Assembly (NCBI RefSeq): GCF_019973375.1
Contig: NZ_BPTV01000003.1
Span: 84,396-148,395, forward strand
DNA from: Prevotella lacticifex
GTDB lineage: Bacteria; Bacteroidota; Bacteroidia; Bacteroidales; Bacteroidaceae
DNA: 64,000 bases
Direction of reading: 5' to 3'
A program made the translations under genes and the position numbers. Positions 1-8,798 of the stretch are shown in pieces. The notes under the pieces are model-generated. The model had not been told where the DNA came from. It worked only from the letters and a program-made list of their open reading frames with translations, and made no database searches. Each line of letters starts with the position of its first letter. Positions within the stretch are counted from its first letter, which is position 1.

Positions 1-2013
1 CGGATGCTCGGTACCGCCACGCGAGAGGATATTGTCGCGGAACGACTGTGCCGTCTTACGGTCGAAGATTCCGTTCTTCTTGAACACGCTGAAGACATCG
101 GCATCGAGCACCTCAGCCCACTTATAGCTGTAGTAGCCTGCTGCGTAGCCTCCCGCCATGATGTGGGAGAACTGGGTCGTCATGCAGGTATCGGGCAACT
201 GCTTGGTAATGATGGCCTTAGCCCATGCTTTCTTCTCAAATTCCATGAGATTGGCAGTGAACGGCTCTGTGAGCGTATAGTAGGCCATATCGAGCAGACC
301 GAAGCTCACCTGCCTCAGACATGCCGACGCAGCATTAAAGTTGCGGCTGGCCACAACCTTGTCGATAAGCTCGTCGGGCATCGGCTCACCGGTTTTATAA
401 TGGAAAGCAAAAGTATGGAGGAAGTCCTTTTCGACGGCGTAGTTCTCCATAAACTGCGACGGCATCTCAACGAAATCCCACCAAACGTTTGTTCCCGAAA
501 GACTCTCAAAGCGGGTGTTGGCGAACATGCCGTGGAGCGAATGTCCGAACTCGTGGAGGAAGGTCTCGACCTCACTGAGGTTGAGCAGTGCCGGCTTGTC
601 GGCTGTCGGCCGCGAGAGATTCATCACAAGGCTGACATGTGGCCGCACATTAGTACCGTCGCGCTCTATCCACTGGCCCTGATACTCGGTCATCCAAGCA
701 CCGTCCTGCTTACCCTTACGCGGATGGAAATCGACGTAGAGGAGGGCGAGATAGGAGCCGTCGGTATCCGACACCTCATAAGTGCGGACATCGGGATTAT
801 ACACCGGAATATCGTTCCTTTCCTTGAACGTAATGCCGTAAAGTCGTGTGGCTAAGCCGAATACACCTTTTATAACATTACTCACCTCAAGATAGGGGCG
901 GAGCATCTCAGGGTCGAGGTCGAACCTTTCGAGTTTCAGCTTGTGCGAATAATACGAGCTGTCCCACGGCATCACCTCAAAGTCGTCGCCCTCGAGTTTT
1001 CTGGCCAGCGCCTGGATGTCGGCCTGCTCCTTCAAGGCTGTGGGCTTATAGTTTTCGATGAGGTCGTCGAGGAGTTTGTAAACATTCTTCACGTTCGACG
1101 CCATACGGTATTTCATCACGTAGTCGGCATAAGTCTTGTAGCCCAAGAGCTGAGCCATCTCCCTGCGGAGGTTGATGAGCCGCTTGCAGACCTCGATATT
1201 GCTGTTGCCATTGTCGTGGGTGCCCTGAGTGGCCCGCGCCATGTACATCTTCTTGCGGAGGTCGCGCTGCGATGAATACATCATGAATGGCACGTAGCTC
1301 GGAGCGTCGAGGGTGAACACCCATCCTTTCTCACCCCGTTCACGCGCCGTCTCAGCAGCCGTTTCACGGACGGAATCGGGTAGTCCGTCGAGTTGGGCCT
1401 CGTCGGTGATATTGAGTTCGAAAGCCTTGTTCTCCTTCAAAAGATTCTGCGAGAAGGTGAGACTCAGCCTGCCGGCCTCCTCCGTGAGCTCCCGCAGCCG
1501 TTGCTTGCCCTTCTCATCAAGGAGGGCACCGCTGCGCACGAAACCGTCGTAGCTCTTCTCCAAGAGCATACTCTCCTCGGGGGTGAGCTCGCGGTGATGG
1601 TCGTGGACATACTTAATGCGGGCGAAGAGCTTGGGGTTCAGACTGACGTCGTTGGCATGGCGCGTGAGAATTGGACTCATCTTCTGAGCCAGAGCCTCGA
1701 GGTCGTCGTTGCTCTCAGCACTGAGCAGATTGAAGAATACCGTCGTCACGCGGTCGAGGAGATCGTAGTAGTGCTTACGGCCCTTTACCTCGTCCTCGGG
1801 GATAATCGTATTCTCGAATGTGGGCTCATCGGGATTATTAACAATGCGGTCGATACTCTCGTTGTCGCGGCGGATGCCTTCCATCATCGCCTCCTCATAA
1901 TCGGCAAGCTCAATCCTGTCGAAGGGGACAGCATCGTGGGGAGTGCCGTAGGGATGGAGGAACGGATTTATATGATTCTTTGCTTTCTCTATATTTTTAT
2001 CCATGATACTCAT
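1..2013 (-). CDS. M3 family zinc metallopeptidase (Dcp/oligopeptidase-like), 3' end outside window
   Basis: This is the first 671 codons of a thimet-oligopeptidase/peptidyl-dipeptidase (M3) enzyme, which degrades short peptides. The window edge cuts it before the stop codon; family members are roughly 690-700 residues, so little is missing. The zinc motif HEFGH is at residues 487-491 (positions 541-555) and the third ligand region DFVEMPSQ places its glutamate at residue 516, the spacing expected for M3. No signal peptide is visible, so a cytoplasmic site is likely. Two in-frame starts exist, 2013 (MSIMDKN) and 2004 (MDKN). A TAACTTTG promoter box lies only 8 bases upstream of 2013, which would favour 2004 if that box is used. 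The gene lies downstream of the Crp-like gene on the same strand but is separated from it by a terminator, so it is probably transcribed alone. Confidence 0.93.
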   Translation of the reverse strand, partial: MSIMDKNIEKAKNHINPFLHPYGTPHDAVPFDRIELADYEEAMMEGIRRDNESIDRIVNNPDEPTFENTIIPEDEVKGRKHYYDLLDRVTTVFFNLLSAESNDDLEALAQKMSPILTRHANDVSLNPKLFARIKYVHDHHRELTPEESMLLEKSYDGFVRSGALLDEKGKQRLRELTEEAGRLSLTFSQNLLKENKAFELNITDEAQLDGLPDSVRETAAETARERGEKGWVFTLDAPSYVPFMMYSSQRDLRKKMYMARATQGTHDNGNSNIEVCKRLINLRREMAQLLGYKTYADYVMKYRMASNVKNVYKLLDDLIENYKPTALKEQADIQALARKLEGDDFEVMPWDSSYYSHKLKLERFDLDPEMLRPYLEVSNVIKGVFGLATRLYGITFKERNDIPVYNPDVRTYEVSDTDGSYLALLYVDFHPRKGKQDGAWMTEYQGQWIERDGTNVRPHVSLVMNLSRPTADKPALLNLSEVETFLHEFGHSLHGMFANTRFESLSGTNVWWDFVEMPSQFMENYAVEKDFLHTFAFHYKTGEPMPDELIDKVVASRNFNAASACLRQVSFGLLDMAYYTLTEPFTANLMEFEKKAWAKAIITKQLPDTCMTTQFSHIMAGGYAAGYYSYKWAEVLDADVFSVFKKNGIFDRKTAQSFRDNILSRGGTEHP

Positions 2014-2021
2014 ATTTTGTA

Positions 2022-2029
2022 CAAAGTTA
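2022..2029 (-). promoter_or_regulatory. Candidate -7 promoter box for the M3 peptidase gene
   Basis: Read on the minus strand the sequence is TAACTTTG, an exact match to the Bacteroidetes -7 consensus TAnnTTTG. It sits just after the terminator of the upstream Crp-like gene. It is very close to the start codon, implying a leader of only about 3-15 nt. I do not see a well-spaced -33 TTTG. Confidence 0.45.
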
Positions 2030-2033
2030 ATAT

Positions 2034-2061
2034 AAAAAAAGCAACTGGGGTCACCAATTGC
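2034..2061 (-). terminator. Rho-independent terminator of the Crp-like gene
   Basis: On the minus strand an 8-bp near-perfect stem (GCAATTGG paired with CCAGTTGC, one G-T pair) with a 5-nt loop is followed directly by seven T. It lies 14 bases after the stop codon of the Crp-like gene, separating it from the peptidase gene. Confidence 0.75.
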
Positions 2062-2074
2062 TTACTTTTAACGT

Positions 2075-2752
2075 TTAATCGTCATCTTTTAACTGTAAAA
2101 GGGCATCGAGCCGCGGAATTTCAATCCTCTCACGGCCCAAGACAATCAATCCGGAGCGTTGCCAGGAGTTGAGCTGTCGCGAAACTTTGATGCGGCTCTC
2201 ATGGACCTCATCGGCTAAAACCTGCATCTTGATGCGGACAACCTTACGTCCGGCAGGATAGAGACAGTGGATGCGGAAGAAGCACTGCATGCGATGGAGG
2301 ATAGTATCGGGGTACCGCTGCCACACGGTGGCCTCAAGTTTCTGAGCGTTGGTGGCCAGACGGTTCATGATGTTGATGCGGACGATAAAGTACTTGTCGG
2401 CCAATTGGAGGACATCCGGCTTCGAGAGCATCAGCAGACTGCAATTGGTCAGCGACCGAATCTCACCGCTGTGGGTCTGCTCGAAACCGAACAGACGGTC
2501 GAGGCCCAACATCAGAGGACCATTGAGTTCCTCCATGACGCTGTAGCTGCCGTCGGCCGCACGGTGGCTGACCATCACTGAACCTCGGAGGACAAAGATT
2601 AGATGAGATGCCGGCGCACCCTCAGCGACAATAGTTTCATCGCGGCCGCGTTTGATGAAATTGAACTTCGAATGGGCCACAACATCACTTAAATCATCGT
2701 AGCTAAGTCCTTGGAGTAAAGGGAGGTTAAGTAATTTATCGTATAGTGTCAT
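2075..2752 (-). CDS. Crp/Fnr family transcriptional regulator
   Basis: A 225-residue protein with the two-domain plan of the Crp/Fnr family. Residues about 10-125 look like a cyclic-nucleotide-binding-type beta-roll (for example HLIFVLRGSVMVSH and MEELNGPLMLGLDRLFG), then a long helix, then a C-terminal winged helix-turn-helix (QVLADEVHESRIKVSRQLN, about 173-191). The canonical cAMP-contact motif is not obvious and no N-terminal cysteine cluster is seen, so the ligand is unknown. Many Bacteroidales members of this type control stress or nutrient responses, but I cannot assign a regulon. It lies 127 bp downstream of apbE on the same strand and ends in its own terminator. Confidence 0.85.
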   Translation of the reverse strand: MTLYDKLLNLPLLQGLSYDDLSDVVAHSKFNFIKRGRDETIVAEGAPASHLIFVLRGSVMVSHRAADGSYSVMEELNGPLMLGLDRLFGFEQTHSGEIRSLTNCSLLMLSKPDVLQLADKYFIVRINIMNRLATNAQKLEATVWQRYPDTILHRMQCFFRIHCLYPAGRKVVRIKMQVLADEVHESRIKVSRQLNSWQRSGLIVLGRERIEIPRLDALLQLKDDD

Positions 2753-2879
2753 TTTAGCTTTCTAAATTGATATTCAGAAGTCTAAATCGCATTATCGTCA
2801 GCGCCACGTGGCACCGCTATGGCAGCAGCTATCGTTCTCGCACCGACAAATGCCGAACCCCGGCACCCGCCGACAGCTA

Positions 2880-3902
2880 TCACTGGCCATCGGCAATCTT
2901 ATCCTTGAGTGCCGGCGAGAACCACACGTTCATCTTTCCGTTCTTATCCGAGTAGATGAAGTAGGCCATAAGTTCGGGATGACGGCTGAGCACTTCCTTG
3001 GCTTTCTCCACACCGAGCACCATGAACGAGGTGGCATAGGCATCGGCTGTGGCGCAGTCGGAGGCGATGACCGTCGACGACAGAAGGCTGTGCTGAACAG
3101 GGTAGCCGGTATGAGGATCAATGGTGTGGGCCAACTTCCGGCCACCGTCGATATAGAAGTTGCGATAGTTGCCGCTCGTGGCCATGGCCTTGTCGGTAAC
3201 GTTGAGGATGGTTTGCAGTTCCTGGTTGTCCTGGAGGCTGTCGTCGGTGGGTTTCGTCACCCCAATCTTCCACGGAAGTTGCTTCTCGTTTTGTCCGCTC
3301 GTAACAACTTCACCGCCAATCTCGATCATGAAATTCTTAATGCCCTTCGACCTCAGATAGCGTGCCACGACATCACAACCATAACCCTTGGCGATGGCTG
3401 AGCAGTCGAGTTGGATGCGGGGATCAGACTTCACGACATGGCCGTCGCGCAAGCTAACCTTATGGAATCCCACAAACCGCATGAGGCTGTCGACGCTCTC
3501 CTTGTCGGGACGATGAAACTGCTTAGTGCCAAAGCCCCACATATTAACTAACGGAGCAACGGTGATATCGAAAGCGCCACCGGTCTCTGACGACACTTTA
3601 GCAGCAAGATTGAAAACCTCAGTGAACATCTCGTCGACCTTAGGATTCTCATTGCGGTTGACTTTCGAAATGATAGAAGTCTTATTGAACGGCGATAGCG
3701 AGTTGTCGACCTTCTGCAGTTCAGCCTCGATGTCCTGCTTAATGTCGCTATCATACTGATATGTAATGTTGTAGACCGTTCCGAACACCATTCCCTCGTC
3801 ATGCTGATAGGGCATCGAACGGTGCTGCATAATAATCAGAACCGTCGCTATGATGAGGAAAGCGAGGAAAGCTGTCTGCCAAACTATTTTCTTCTTTGTC
3901 AT
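2880..3902 (-). CDS. apbE: ApbE-type FAD:protein FMN transferase
   Basis: A 340-residue member of the ApbE family, which moves FMN from FAD onto a threonine of target proteins such as RnfG/NqrC at the outer face of the inner membrane, using Mg2+. An N-terminal membrane anchor or signal (residues 9-26, TAFLAFLIIATVLIIM) fits that location. Family motifs are present: FGTVYNITY near residue 41, IEIGGEVVTSGQN near 200, ATSGNYRNFYIDGG near 240, IDPHTGYPV near 263 and SDCATADAYATSFMVLG near 285. The start ATG at 3902 is followed directly by the lysine-rich signal start. It lies 147 bp from the upstream DUF6048 gene; that gap carries a 47-bp tandem repeat. Confidence 0.93.
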   Translation of the reverse strand: MTKKKIVWQTAFLAFLIIATVLIIMQHRSMPYQHDEGMVFGTVYNITYQYDSDIKQDIEAELQKVDNSLSPFNKTSIISKVNRNENPKVDEMFTEVFNLAAKVSSETGGAFDITVAPLVNMWGFGTKQFHRPDKESVDSLMRFVGFHKVSLRDGHVVKSDPRIQLDCSAIAKGYGCDVVARYLRSKGIKNFMIEIGGEVVTSGQNEKQLPWKIGVTKPTDDSLQDNQELQTILNVTDKAMATSGNYRNFYIDGGRKLAHTIDPHTGYPVQHSLLSSTVIASDCATADAYATSFMVLGVEKAKEVLSRHPELMAYFIYSDKNGKMNVWFSPALKDKIADGQ

Positions 3903-3946
3903 TGTCGTCCGTTGTTTTTACGTATTGCTACAGAATTTATTTCTAT

Positions 3947-4060
3947 CCCGCGTCGCTAAAATTCAAGCGTTGCGGCCAAATGTATTCAGTGTTCCCGCGT
4001 CGCTAAAATTCAAGCGTTGCGGCCAAATGTATTCAGTGTTCCCGCGTCGCTAAAATTCAA
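3947..4060. repeat. 47-bp tandem repeat overlapping the end of the DUF6048 gene
   Basis: Two exact 47-bp units begin at 3947 and 3994, and a third copy of the first 20 bases begins at 4041. Each unit starts CCCGCGTCGCTAAAATTCAA. The third copy contains the stop codon and last codons of the DUF6048 gene (read on the minus strand), so the gene's end appears to have been duplicated downstream of itself. Confidence 0.9.
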
Positions 4061-4754
4061 ACATCACATTGAACATTGCGCCTATCCTCGACGAGCCTTT
4101 CTTGCCGTAACCGGGAACATAATACGGTTCGCCGGCATCGGGAATCTTCTGATGCAGCCGTGCCCTGTAGCGCACCGACCATCCGAGATGGATAAACTTC
4201 CACAGTGTGGCATCGATACCGGCCACAGCCTCGAACCATCCGTAGGAGCATTTCTGGTCGGTAGCCTCGTAGGTGTCCTTAGTCCTCCACACGGGGTCGT
4301 CGATGACCAACGGGCCAATGTCATAATTAAAAGATGTGTAGCCGTAGCGCGCTCCCACGAGAACCCTATAGAGGTCGTGCTTATTCTTCATGACGTTGAA
4401 GTCGATACCCACACGGCCGAAGGGGGCTCCGGTCTTATAGCGAATGCCCGTGGCATCGTCGGTTTTGTCGGCCGAGCCATATCCCACCTCGACAGTAGGG
4501 AAGTAGCGGTCCTTGAGGTTGCCGCGAACGATAAGCTCATACTGTCCGTAGTCGCCGACGGCCCTCATCACCGGACCTACGAGGTCGGTGCCCACAGCCA
4601 CACCCCTGAAGAGGGGTATCGAGTCCTCCAGGGCCTTCTCCTCTGCCGTGCGCTGCCGCTTATGGAAACCATAGCGCTGCGCCAGCGTCTCCGTAGGAAG
4701 GAGCATGCTAATGGCTATGCAGACGAAGAATAAGATGTTGAATCGTTTGGTCAT
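4050..4754 (-). CDS. DUF6048 family exported protein
   Basis: A 234-residue protein with a clear signal peptide (hydrophobic residues 8-22, likely cleavage after TLAQ about residue 26). The mature part is rich in alternating aromatic and polar stretches (VGARYGYTSFNYDIGPLV, GWSVRYRARLH) and ends in MFNVMFEF, as outer-membrane beta-barrel proteins do. It matches my recollection of DUF6048, a Bacteroidetes family of unknown role usually next to a DUF6452 lipoprotein and rlmD. Here it overlaps the DUF6452 gene by 47 bp, so the two are translationally coupled; rlmD lies about 5 kb further on, on the same strand. The molecular function is unknown. Confidence 0.8.
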   Translation of the reverse strand: MTKRFNILFFVCIAISMLLPTETLAQRYGFHKRQRTAEEKALEDSIPLFRGVAVGTDLVGPVMRAVGDYGQYELIVRGNLKDRYFPTVEVGYGSADKTDDATGIRYKTGAPFGRVGIDFNVMKNKHDLYRVLVGARYGYTSFNYDIGPLVIDDPVWRTKDTYEATDQKCSYGWFEAVAGIDATLWKFIHLGWSVRYRARLHQKIPDAGEPYYVPGYGKKGSSRIGAMFNVMFEF

Positions 4755-5181
4755 TGTTGACGTGGGTACTATTGATGATTATCGAGTCGATGACGTTGTG
4801 AGTTGTCGTCACCGACTGTATCTCGTGCCAGAACTGCGGTGAGCAGTCGACACTCTCGAAATGCGGTGTGTTCGTCTTAGCCACAGTCACCGTGTCGGCA
4901 ACGGTCGACCCATCCTCCGGTGTGAAAGCGAAGATGTAGGAGTCGGCATCGCTGCCGTAGCTCATCGGCAACGACAGTGCCGTGACGGCCACACCGTTGG
5001 TGTAGAGGGCTGTGTCGGCACCGTTGACGATGGTGTAGACCGACAGCGTGTCGCTCTTCACCGTGTCGGGAACAGCCACATTCATTGCCACGACATTATC
5101 GATAGAGCAGTCGAGGCTCGTGCAGGCGGCCATCAGCATTATTCCGGCGATTGCCGACAGGACTATGGTCAGCAGTTTCAT
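4708..5181 (-). CDS. DUF6452 family lipoprotein
   Basis: A 157-residue lipoprotein: signal sequence MKLLTIVLSAIAGIMLMAAC with the lipobox cysteine at residue 20, followed by a conserved-looking second cysteine (SLDC). It fits DUF6452, a small Bacteroidetes lipoprotein family that travels with DUF6048. It overlaps the upstream glycosyltransferase gene by 4 bp and the downstream DUF6048 gene by 47 bp, so all are one transcript. A plausible but unproven reading is that the lipoprotein and the barrel-like DUF6048 protein act together in the cell envelope. Confidence 0.8.
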   Translation of the reverse strand: MKLLTIVLSAIAGIMLMAACTSLDCSIDNVVAMNVAVPDTVKSDTLSVYTIVNGADTALYTNGVAVTALSLPMSYGSDADSYIFAFTPEDGSTVADTVTVAKTNTPHFESVDCSPQFWHEIQSVTTTHNVIDSIIINSTHVNNDQTIQHLILRLHSH

Positions 5182-6137
5182 TTCTCTATCCTCAACAATT
5201 TCTCTATCTGATAGTCGTTGCGCTGCGGACTCGTCCGACTGATGAGATCACCGAGGAATCCGGCAAGGAAGAGCTGCAGACCCATGAGCATTCCGGTGAG
5301 GAAGATGAAGAACCAAGCCGAATCGGCCAATGGCCCGTATACGCCATTCGACAGGTCAACGACTTTCTCGATGCCCATAATCAGGAGAGCCAAGAAGCTG
5401 ATGAAGAACATTATAGAGCCGAGAAATCCGAAGACGTGCATCGGTTTCTTGCCGTAGTGGGAGAGGAACCATAGCGTCAGCAGGTCGAGATAGCCGTTGA
5501 AGAAGCGGTTGATGCCGAATTTGGAGTGGCCATACTTGCGGGCCTGATGGTGGACGACTTTCTCGCCAATCTTGTCGAAACCGGCATTCTTGGCCAGATA
5601 GGGGATATAGCGGTGCATCTCGCCGTAGACCTCAATATTCTTAACCACCTCACTGCGATAGGCTTTCAGTCCGCAGTTGAAGTCGTGGAGGTTGTGCACA
5701 CCAGATATCTTCCGCGCCGTGGCATTGAAGAGTTTCGTAGGAATGGTCTTCGACAACGGGTCGTAGCGTTTCTTCTTCCATCCCGAAACAAGGTCATAGC
5801 CCTCCTCGGTAATCATACGGTAGAGCTCGGGGATCTCGTCAGGAGAGTCCTGGAGGTCGGCATCCATGGTGATAACGACATTGCCCTGGGCGGCCTTGAA
5901 ACCACAATAGAGGGCAGGGCTCTTGCCGTAGTTGCGACGGAACTTTATTCCCTTGACGCAAGGATTCTTCTTCGACAGTTCCTCAATGACATTCCATGAG
6001 CCGTCGGTAGAACCGTCGTTGACAAATATTATCTCGTAAGTGAAATTATGCTCCGTCATGACACGCTGTATCCAGTCGTGTAGCTCGCGGAGACTTTCTT
6101 CCTCATTATAGAGGGGGATGACTACTGATATATCCAT
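5178..6137 (-). CDS. Family 2 glycosyltransferase (polyprenyl-phosphate glycosyltransferase, GtrB/ArnC-like)
   Basis: A 319-residue GT2 enzyme of the type that transfers a sugar to undecaprenyl phosphate at the cytoplasmic face of the inner membrane. The catalytic domain spans residues 1-230 with VVIPLYNEEESL (nucleotide binding), FVNDGSTDGSW, and the metal-binding DADLQDSP motif near residue 93. Two C-terminal transmembrane helices (about 238-262 and 275-300) match GtrB/DPM1-like proteins. It follows the DUF4199 gene by 13 bp and overlaps the DUF6452 lipoprotein gene by 4 bp. The acceptor and sugar cannot be read from sequence. Confidence 0.92.
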   Translation of the reverse strand: MDISVVIPLYNEEESLRELHDWIQRVMTEHNFTYEIIFVNDGSTDGSWNVIEELSKKNPCVKGIKFRRNYGKSPALYCGFKAAQGNVVITMDADLQDSPDEIPELYRMITEEGYDLVSGWKKKRYDPLSKTIPTKLFNATARKISGVHNLHDFNCGLKAYRSEVVKNIEVYGEMHRYIPYLAKNAGFDKIGEKVVHHQARKYGHSKFGINRFFNGYLDLLTLWFLSHYGKKPMHVFGFLGSIMFFISFLALLIMGIEKVVDLSNGVYGPLADSAWFFIFLTGMLMGLQLFLAGFLGDLISRTSPQRNDYQIEKLLRIEK

Positions 6138-6150
6138 TTACTATATAAAG

Positions 6151-6669
6151 TTATTTCTTCATAATGGCGGCGATGATAATGCTCCCGATTCCTCCGGCTA
6201 TGCAAGCCATGATGAAGGAGTAGGAGGCCAGCGTCAGCGGCGAGAACATCTGCGCCAAAGCATCGTCAACCTGCTGCTGCGACAGTCCGTAGACCTTCAG
6301 CACCGGCTGCATCTCCGGCATCGACATCATGGCACGATAGGCACCAAGCAGCCGTCCGCCGTCGAGAAACTGCATGTAGAGCCATTGGCAAACGGCAAAG
6401 AAGAATCCTCCGCCAAGGAACACACGCAGGCAATAGGCAATAGCCATGGCGAACGTCATGTGGTCACCACGGGCTTCAACGCGGAATTTCCTGACCCTAT
6501 AAGCCACAAAGAACGGCACCGCCAAGACAATGAGATTGCCTATAGCGCCTAAGAACGAGCCGCCAGCACCGATAACAGCACAGGCAAAACTCGCTGTCAG
6601 GAGTATACCGAGATATATGCTGTCGTAGCGCGCATAAGCACGCATCTGTATAATTTCTTCGAGTTGCAT
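6151..6669 (-). CDS. DUF4199 domain membrane protein
   Basis: A 172-residue integral membrane protein with about four hydrophobic helices (residues 19-40, 43-62, 78-97 and 146-170). It fits DUF4199, a Bacteroidetes family commonly placed directly upstream of a GT2 polyprenyl-phosphate glycosyltransferase, as here (13-bp gap). The pairing suggests a role linked to lipid-linked sugar handling, but no catalytic motif is visible. It is the first gene of the minus-strand operon and has a promoter-like box 25 bp upstream. Confidence 0.85.
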   Translation of the reverse strand: MQLEEIIQMRAYARYDSIYLGILLTASFACAVIGAGGSFLGAIGNLIVLAVPFFVAYRVRKFRVEARGDHMTFAMAIAYCLRVFLGGGFFFAVCQWLYMQFLDGGRLLGAYRAMMSMPEMQPVLKVYGLSQQQVDDALAQMFSPLTLASYSFIMACIAGGIGSIIIAAIMKK

Positions 6670-6694
6670 CTGTCAATTCAGTTTTTTCCGACTG

Positions 6695-6702
6695 CAAAAT
6701 TA
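6695..6702 (-). promoter_or_regulatory. Candidate -7 box for the DUF4199-GT2-DUF6452-DUF6048 operon
   Basis: Minus-strand sequence TAATTTTG matches TAnnTTTG and lies 25 bases upstream of the DUF4199 start. A TTTG lies 12 bases further upstream, closer than the usual spacing of about 20, so the -33 element is uncertain. Confidence 0.45.
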
Positions 6703-6997
6703 ATAATTTATCTACAAACGACACAGATTCTTCATCGATTTTTTCATTCGGAAAGCGAAAGAATTGTATGGTGGTGACGAGACGAAAGCCGGACAAGTGC
6801 AAGGAGACCATCCGCAAACATCAGATATTTTATTACAATGGACGTTTGCTGGGTAAGGGTAGGCAGGGGGAGAGCTGTTAGCAAGCGTCTGACATGCAGC
6901 AATGACTATTAATAGGATAACGCATTGATAATTAAAACGTTGCAGCCATCCATCGTTTCCTCTGGCTGCCTATAGCTCCCTATGATTACCTATATAG

Positions 6998-7084
6998 AGG
7001 TGGGGGTTATCCCTGCCCTAACTGCAGCAGACGAGAATAAAATAGATGCCCCGCAACCAATAGGACGGGGATAAGCCCCGCCCT
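6998..7084. repeat. Dispersed inverted-repeat element, copy A
   Basis: Arms at 6998-7020 and 7061-7084 are imperfect inverted repeats built on GGGGNTTATCCCNGNCCTA, with a roughly 40-base centre. A second copy of the same design is at 9467-9597. No coding potential is convincing. The rest of the 6670-7215 gap contains only the operon promoter and no other feature I can support. Confidence 0.6.
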
Positions 7085-7215
7085 ACGTTGGATGAGTACT
7101 GCAAGCGTCTAATTATCAATTATTTGCATAACATTTCAAGAATGGCAACCGAGTACTGCGGTCGTCATAGTATCAACGGCTTGCATGCCACACCGGCAAT
7201 CCCCTGCGGCAACAA

Positions 7216-8334
7216 TCAGAACCGGTAAGACACCTGGATGTCAATGGTGTTGTAGTCGTGGTCGGCGGAACCGCGGTCGTGGGTGTAGCAGTACTCGCCG
7301 CTGAGGAGGATATTCTTCGTGAACATATAGTCGAGTCCCACCTCATAATTGGTCTTCTGCAACGATGCGTCGCCCGACGGCTGATACATATCGTAGCGGG
7401 CCTTGGCGTGGAACTTGTTCTTTATCACCGGGGCAATGACGAGAGCATAGACACCCTGGGCCTTGTCGCCGTTGGTGTAGTTGATGTCGGCATTGTTCGA
7501 CGAGGCCTCGTCAGCATCCTGATAGCGGTTCTTGAATCCGTAGCCGGTCTGATGGGCATACTCGGTGCGGAACGTCCAGTCGTCCTTGAGATATTCGGCC
7601 GAGAAAGCATAACGGCGTTGCTGCAGACTCCTCACGCCGCTGTGGGTAGAGCCGTCGGGGTCGGTCCACGCCCCCTTGCGGGCATAGCTGCCGGTCCATC
7701 CGAACCAGCCGAGGCGCATGCCCTTGACAGGCATCACCCACACACCACCGATAACGTTCTTCTGCTGGTCGACATCCTTGACATTGATGCCCTGACCGTT
7801 GAACACGCCAACCTGATAGTGGAGGAGATTACGGCCGTTGGAGTTCTTGAGGAAGTCGCCCTGAAACTGCAATCCTATGTCGCGGCCATTGCTTGAGTGG
7901 GAGCCGTCGCGGCCGGTGAAATTCGTCAGCTGTGTGATAATCTGCGAATAGCTCATAAAGCCCTGATCGAGAGGATTCATAGGGTTCTCATAGCTGAACG
8001 GATTCTTAAACTGACCCATCTTAATGCGCAGCCAGTCAAAGTGTTGCCACTCTACGAACAAGTCGACAACCTTAGGACTGCTGCCGAGGTTAGAGGTGTT
8101 GCCGTTGAACTGTATCTGAGCCTTCCAGTACCAGTCGCTCAGCACACGGCCATCGAGACTGATACGTGCCAGACGCAGGTTGAAACTGTTCGACTTGGCA
8201 TTCTTCTTGTCGACATACTGATACTGGGTCATACCGTAGCCCGACAATTTTACGTTGTTTACCCACTTGGGTGTCTGTGCCCCGGCTGTCAGCGTCATGG
8301 CGGATAGGAGGAGTAAGGCTAAATACTTTCTCAT
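7216..8334 (-). CDS. Phosphate-selective porin O/P (OprO/OprP-like) outer-membrane protein
   Basis: A 372-residue outer-membrane porin. I choose the ATG at 8334 (MRKYLALLLLSAMTL) because it starts a good signal peptide cleaved after LTAGAQ; the longer frame to 8370 only adds a hydrophilic leader. The mature chain has the features of the porin O/P family: KLSGYGMTQYQYV at the first strand, LRLARISLDGRV, LRIKMGQFKNPFSYENPM, and a C-terminal strand ending in VSYRF with a terminal phenylalanine. The pattern MGQFKNPF with YEN is typical of Bacteroidetes members. It is monocistronic with a near-consensus promoter at 8410-8441. The actual substrate is unknown; family members pass phosphate or other anions. 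Confidence 0.88.
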   Translation of the reverse strand: MRKYLALLLLSAMTLTAGAQTPKWVNNVKLSGYGMTQYQYVDKKNAKSNSFNLRLARISLDGRVLSDWYWKAQIQFNGNTSNLGSSPKVVDLFVEWQHFDWLRIKMGQFKNPFSYENPMNPLDQGFMSYSQIITQLTNFTGRDGSHSSNGRDIGLQFQGDFLKNSNGRNLLHYQVGVFNGQGINVKDVDQQKNVIGGVWVMPVKGMRLGWFGWTGSYARKGAWTDPDGSTHSGVRSLQQRRYAFSAEYLKDDWTFRTEYAHQTGYGFKNRYQDADEASSNNADINYTNGDKAQGVYALVIAPVIKNKFHAKARYDMYQPSGDASLQKTNYEVGLDYMFTKNILLSGEYCYTHDRGSADHDYNTIDIQVSYRF

Positions 8335-8409
8335 ATTAACTTTAGTTTTGGTTTCAGAATACAGATTCACGGTTTCGTCGTTATAAGGTGCTTACTCGGA
8401 TAACCGATG

Positions 8410-8441
8410 CAAACTTATGAAAAATATTTTAAACCACCAAA
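8410..8441 (-). promoter_or_regulatory. Promoter of the porin gene
   Basis: On the minus strand TTTG (8438-8441), a 20-base spacer and TAAGTTTG (8410-8417) match the Bacteroidetes -33/-7 promoter very well. Transcription would start near 8404, giving a 5' leader of about 70 nt. Confidence 0.7.
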
Positions 8442-8536
8442 TATATGCCGCGAAAAAGCTATTTTCTTTTTCCTCGCAATTGTTTTCGCTCGTCAGCAAA
8501 ACGGCAATGAGTTAACCCACACAGGTTTTATCACAA

Positions 8537-8737
8537 CACGTCAGACGAGAAAAGCATGTCGGCGATAAGGTCCTCACACAGAAGTACTACCGCCTGACCG
8601 AGTCATACCGCGACAGCAACGGCAAGACTCGGCAGCACATGTTGCTTGCTCTGGGCTATCTGCCTGAACTTCCGACGTTTGAGCAGCGTGACATGTACAT
8701 GAGATGCCTCAATGCACTGGTTCTCCGTGGTGAATAT
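8537..8737 (+). pseudogene. 5' remnant of a transposase (IS4/IS1634-like)
   Basis: An open stretch without a start codon translates to VGDKVLTQKYYRLTESYR, then DSNGKTRQHMLLALGYLPEL and PTFEQRDMYMRCLNALVLRG, and then loses the pattern. This resembles the N-terminal part of IS1634/IS4-type transposases of Bacteroidales (my recollection of the family, not a search). No catalytic domain follows, so it is a dead fragment in the 8.4-9.8 kb spacer. Confidence 0.5.
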
Positions 8738-8798
8738 ATAATAAAAGCAATACCGAAATATCTTTACATCATTCTAATACATATCATTTCGGCTTTCC

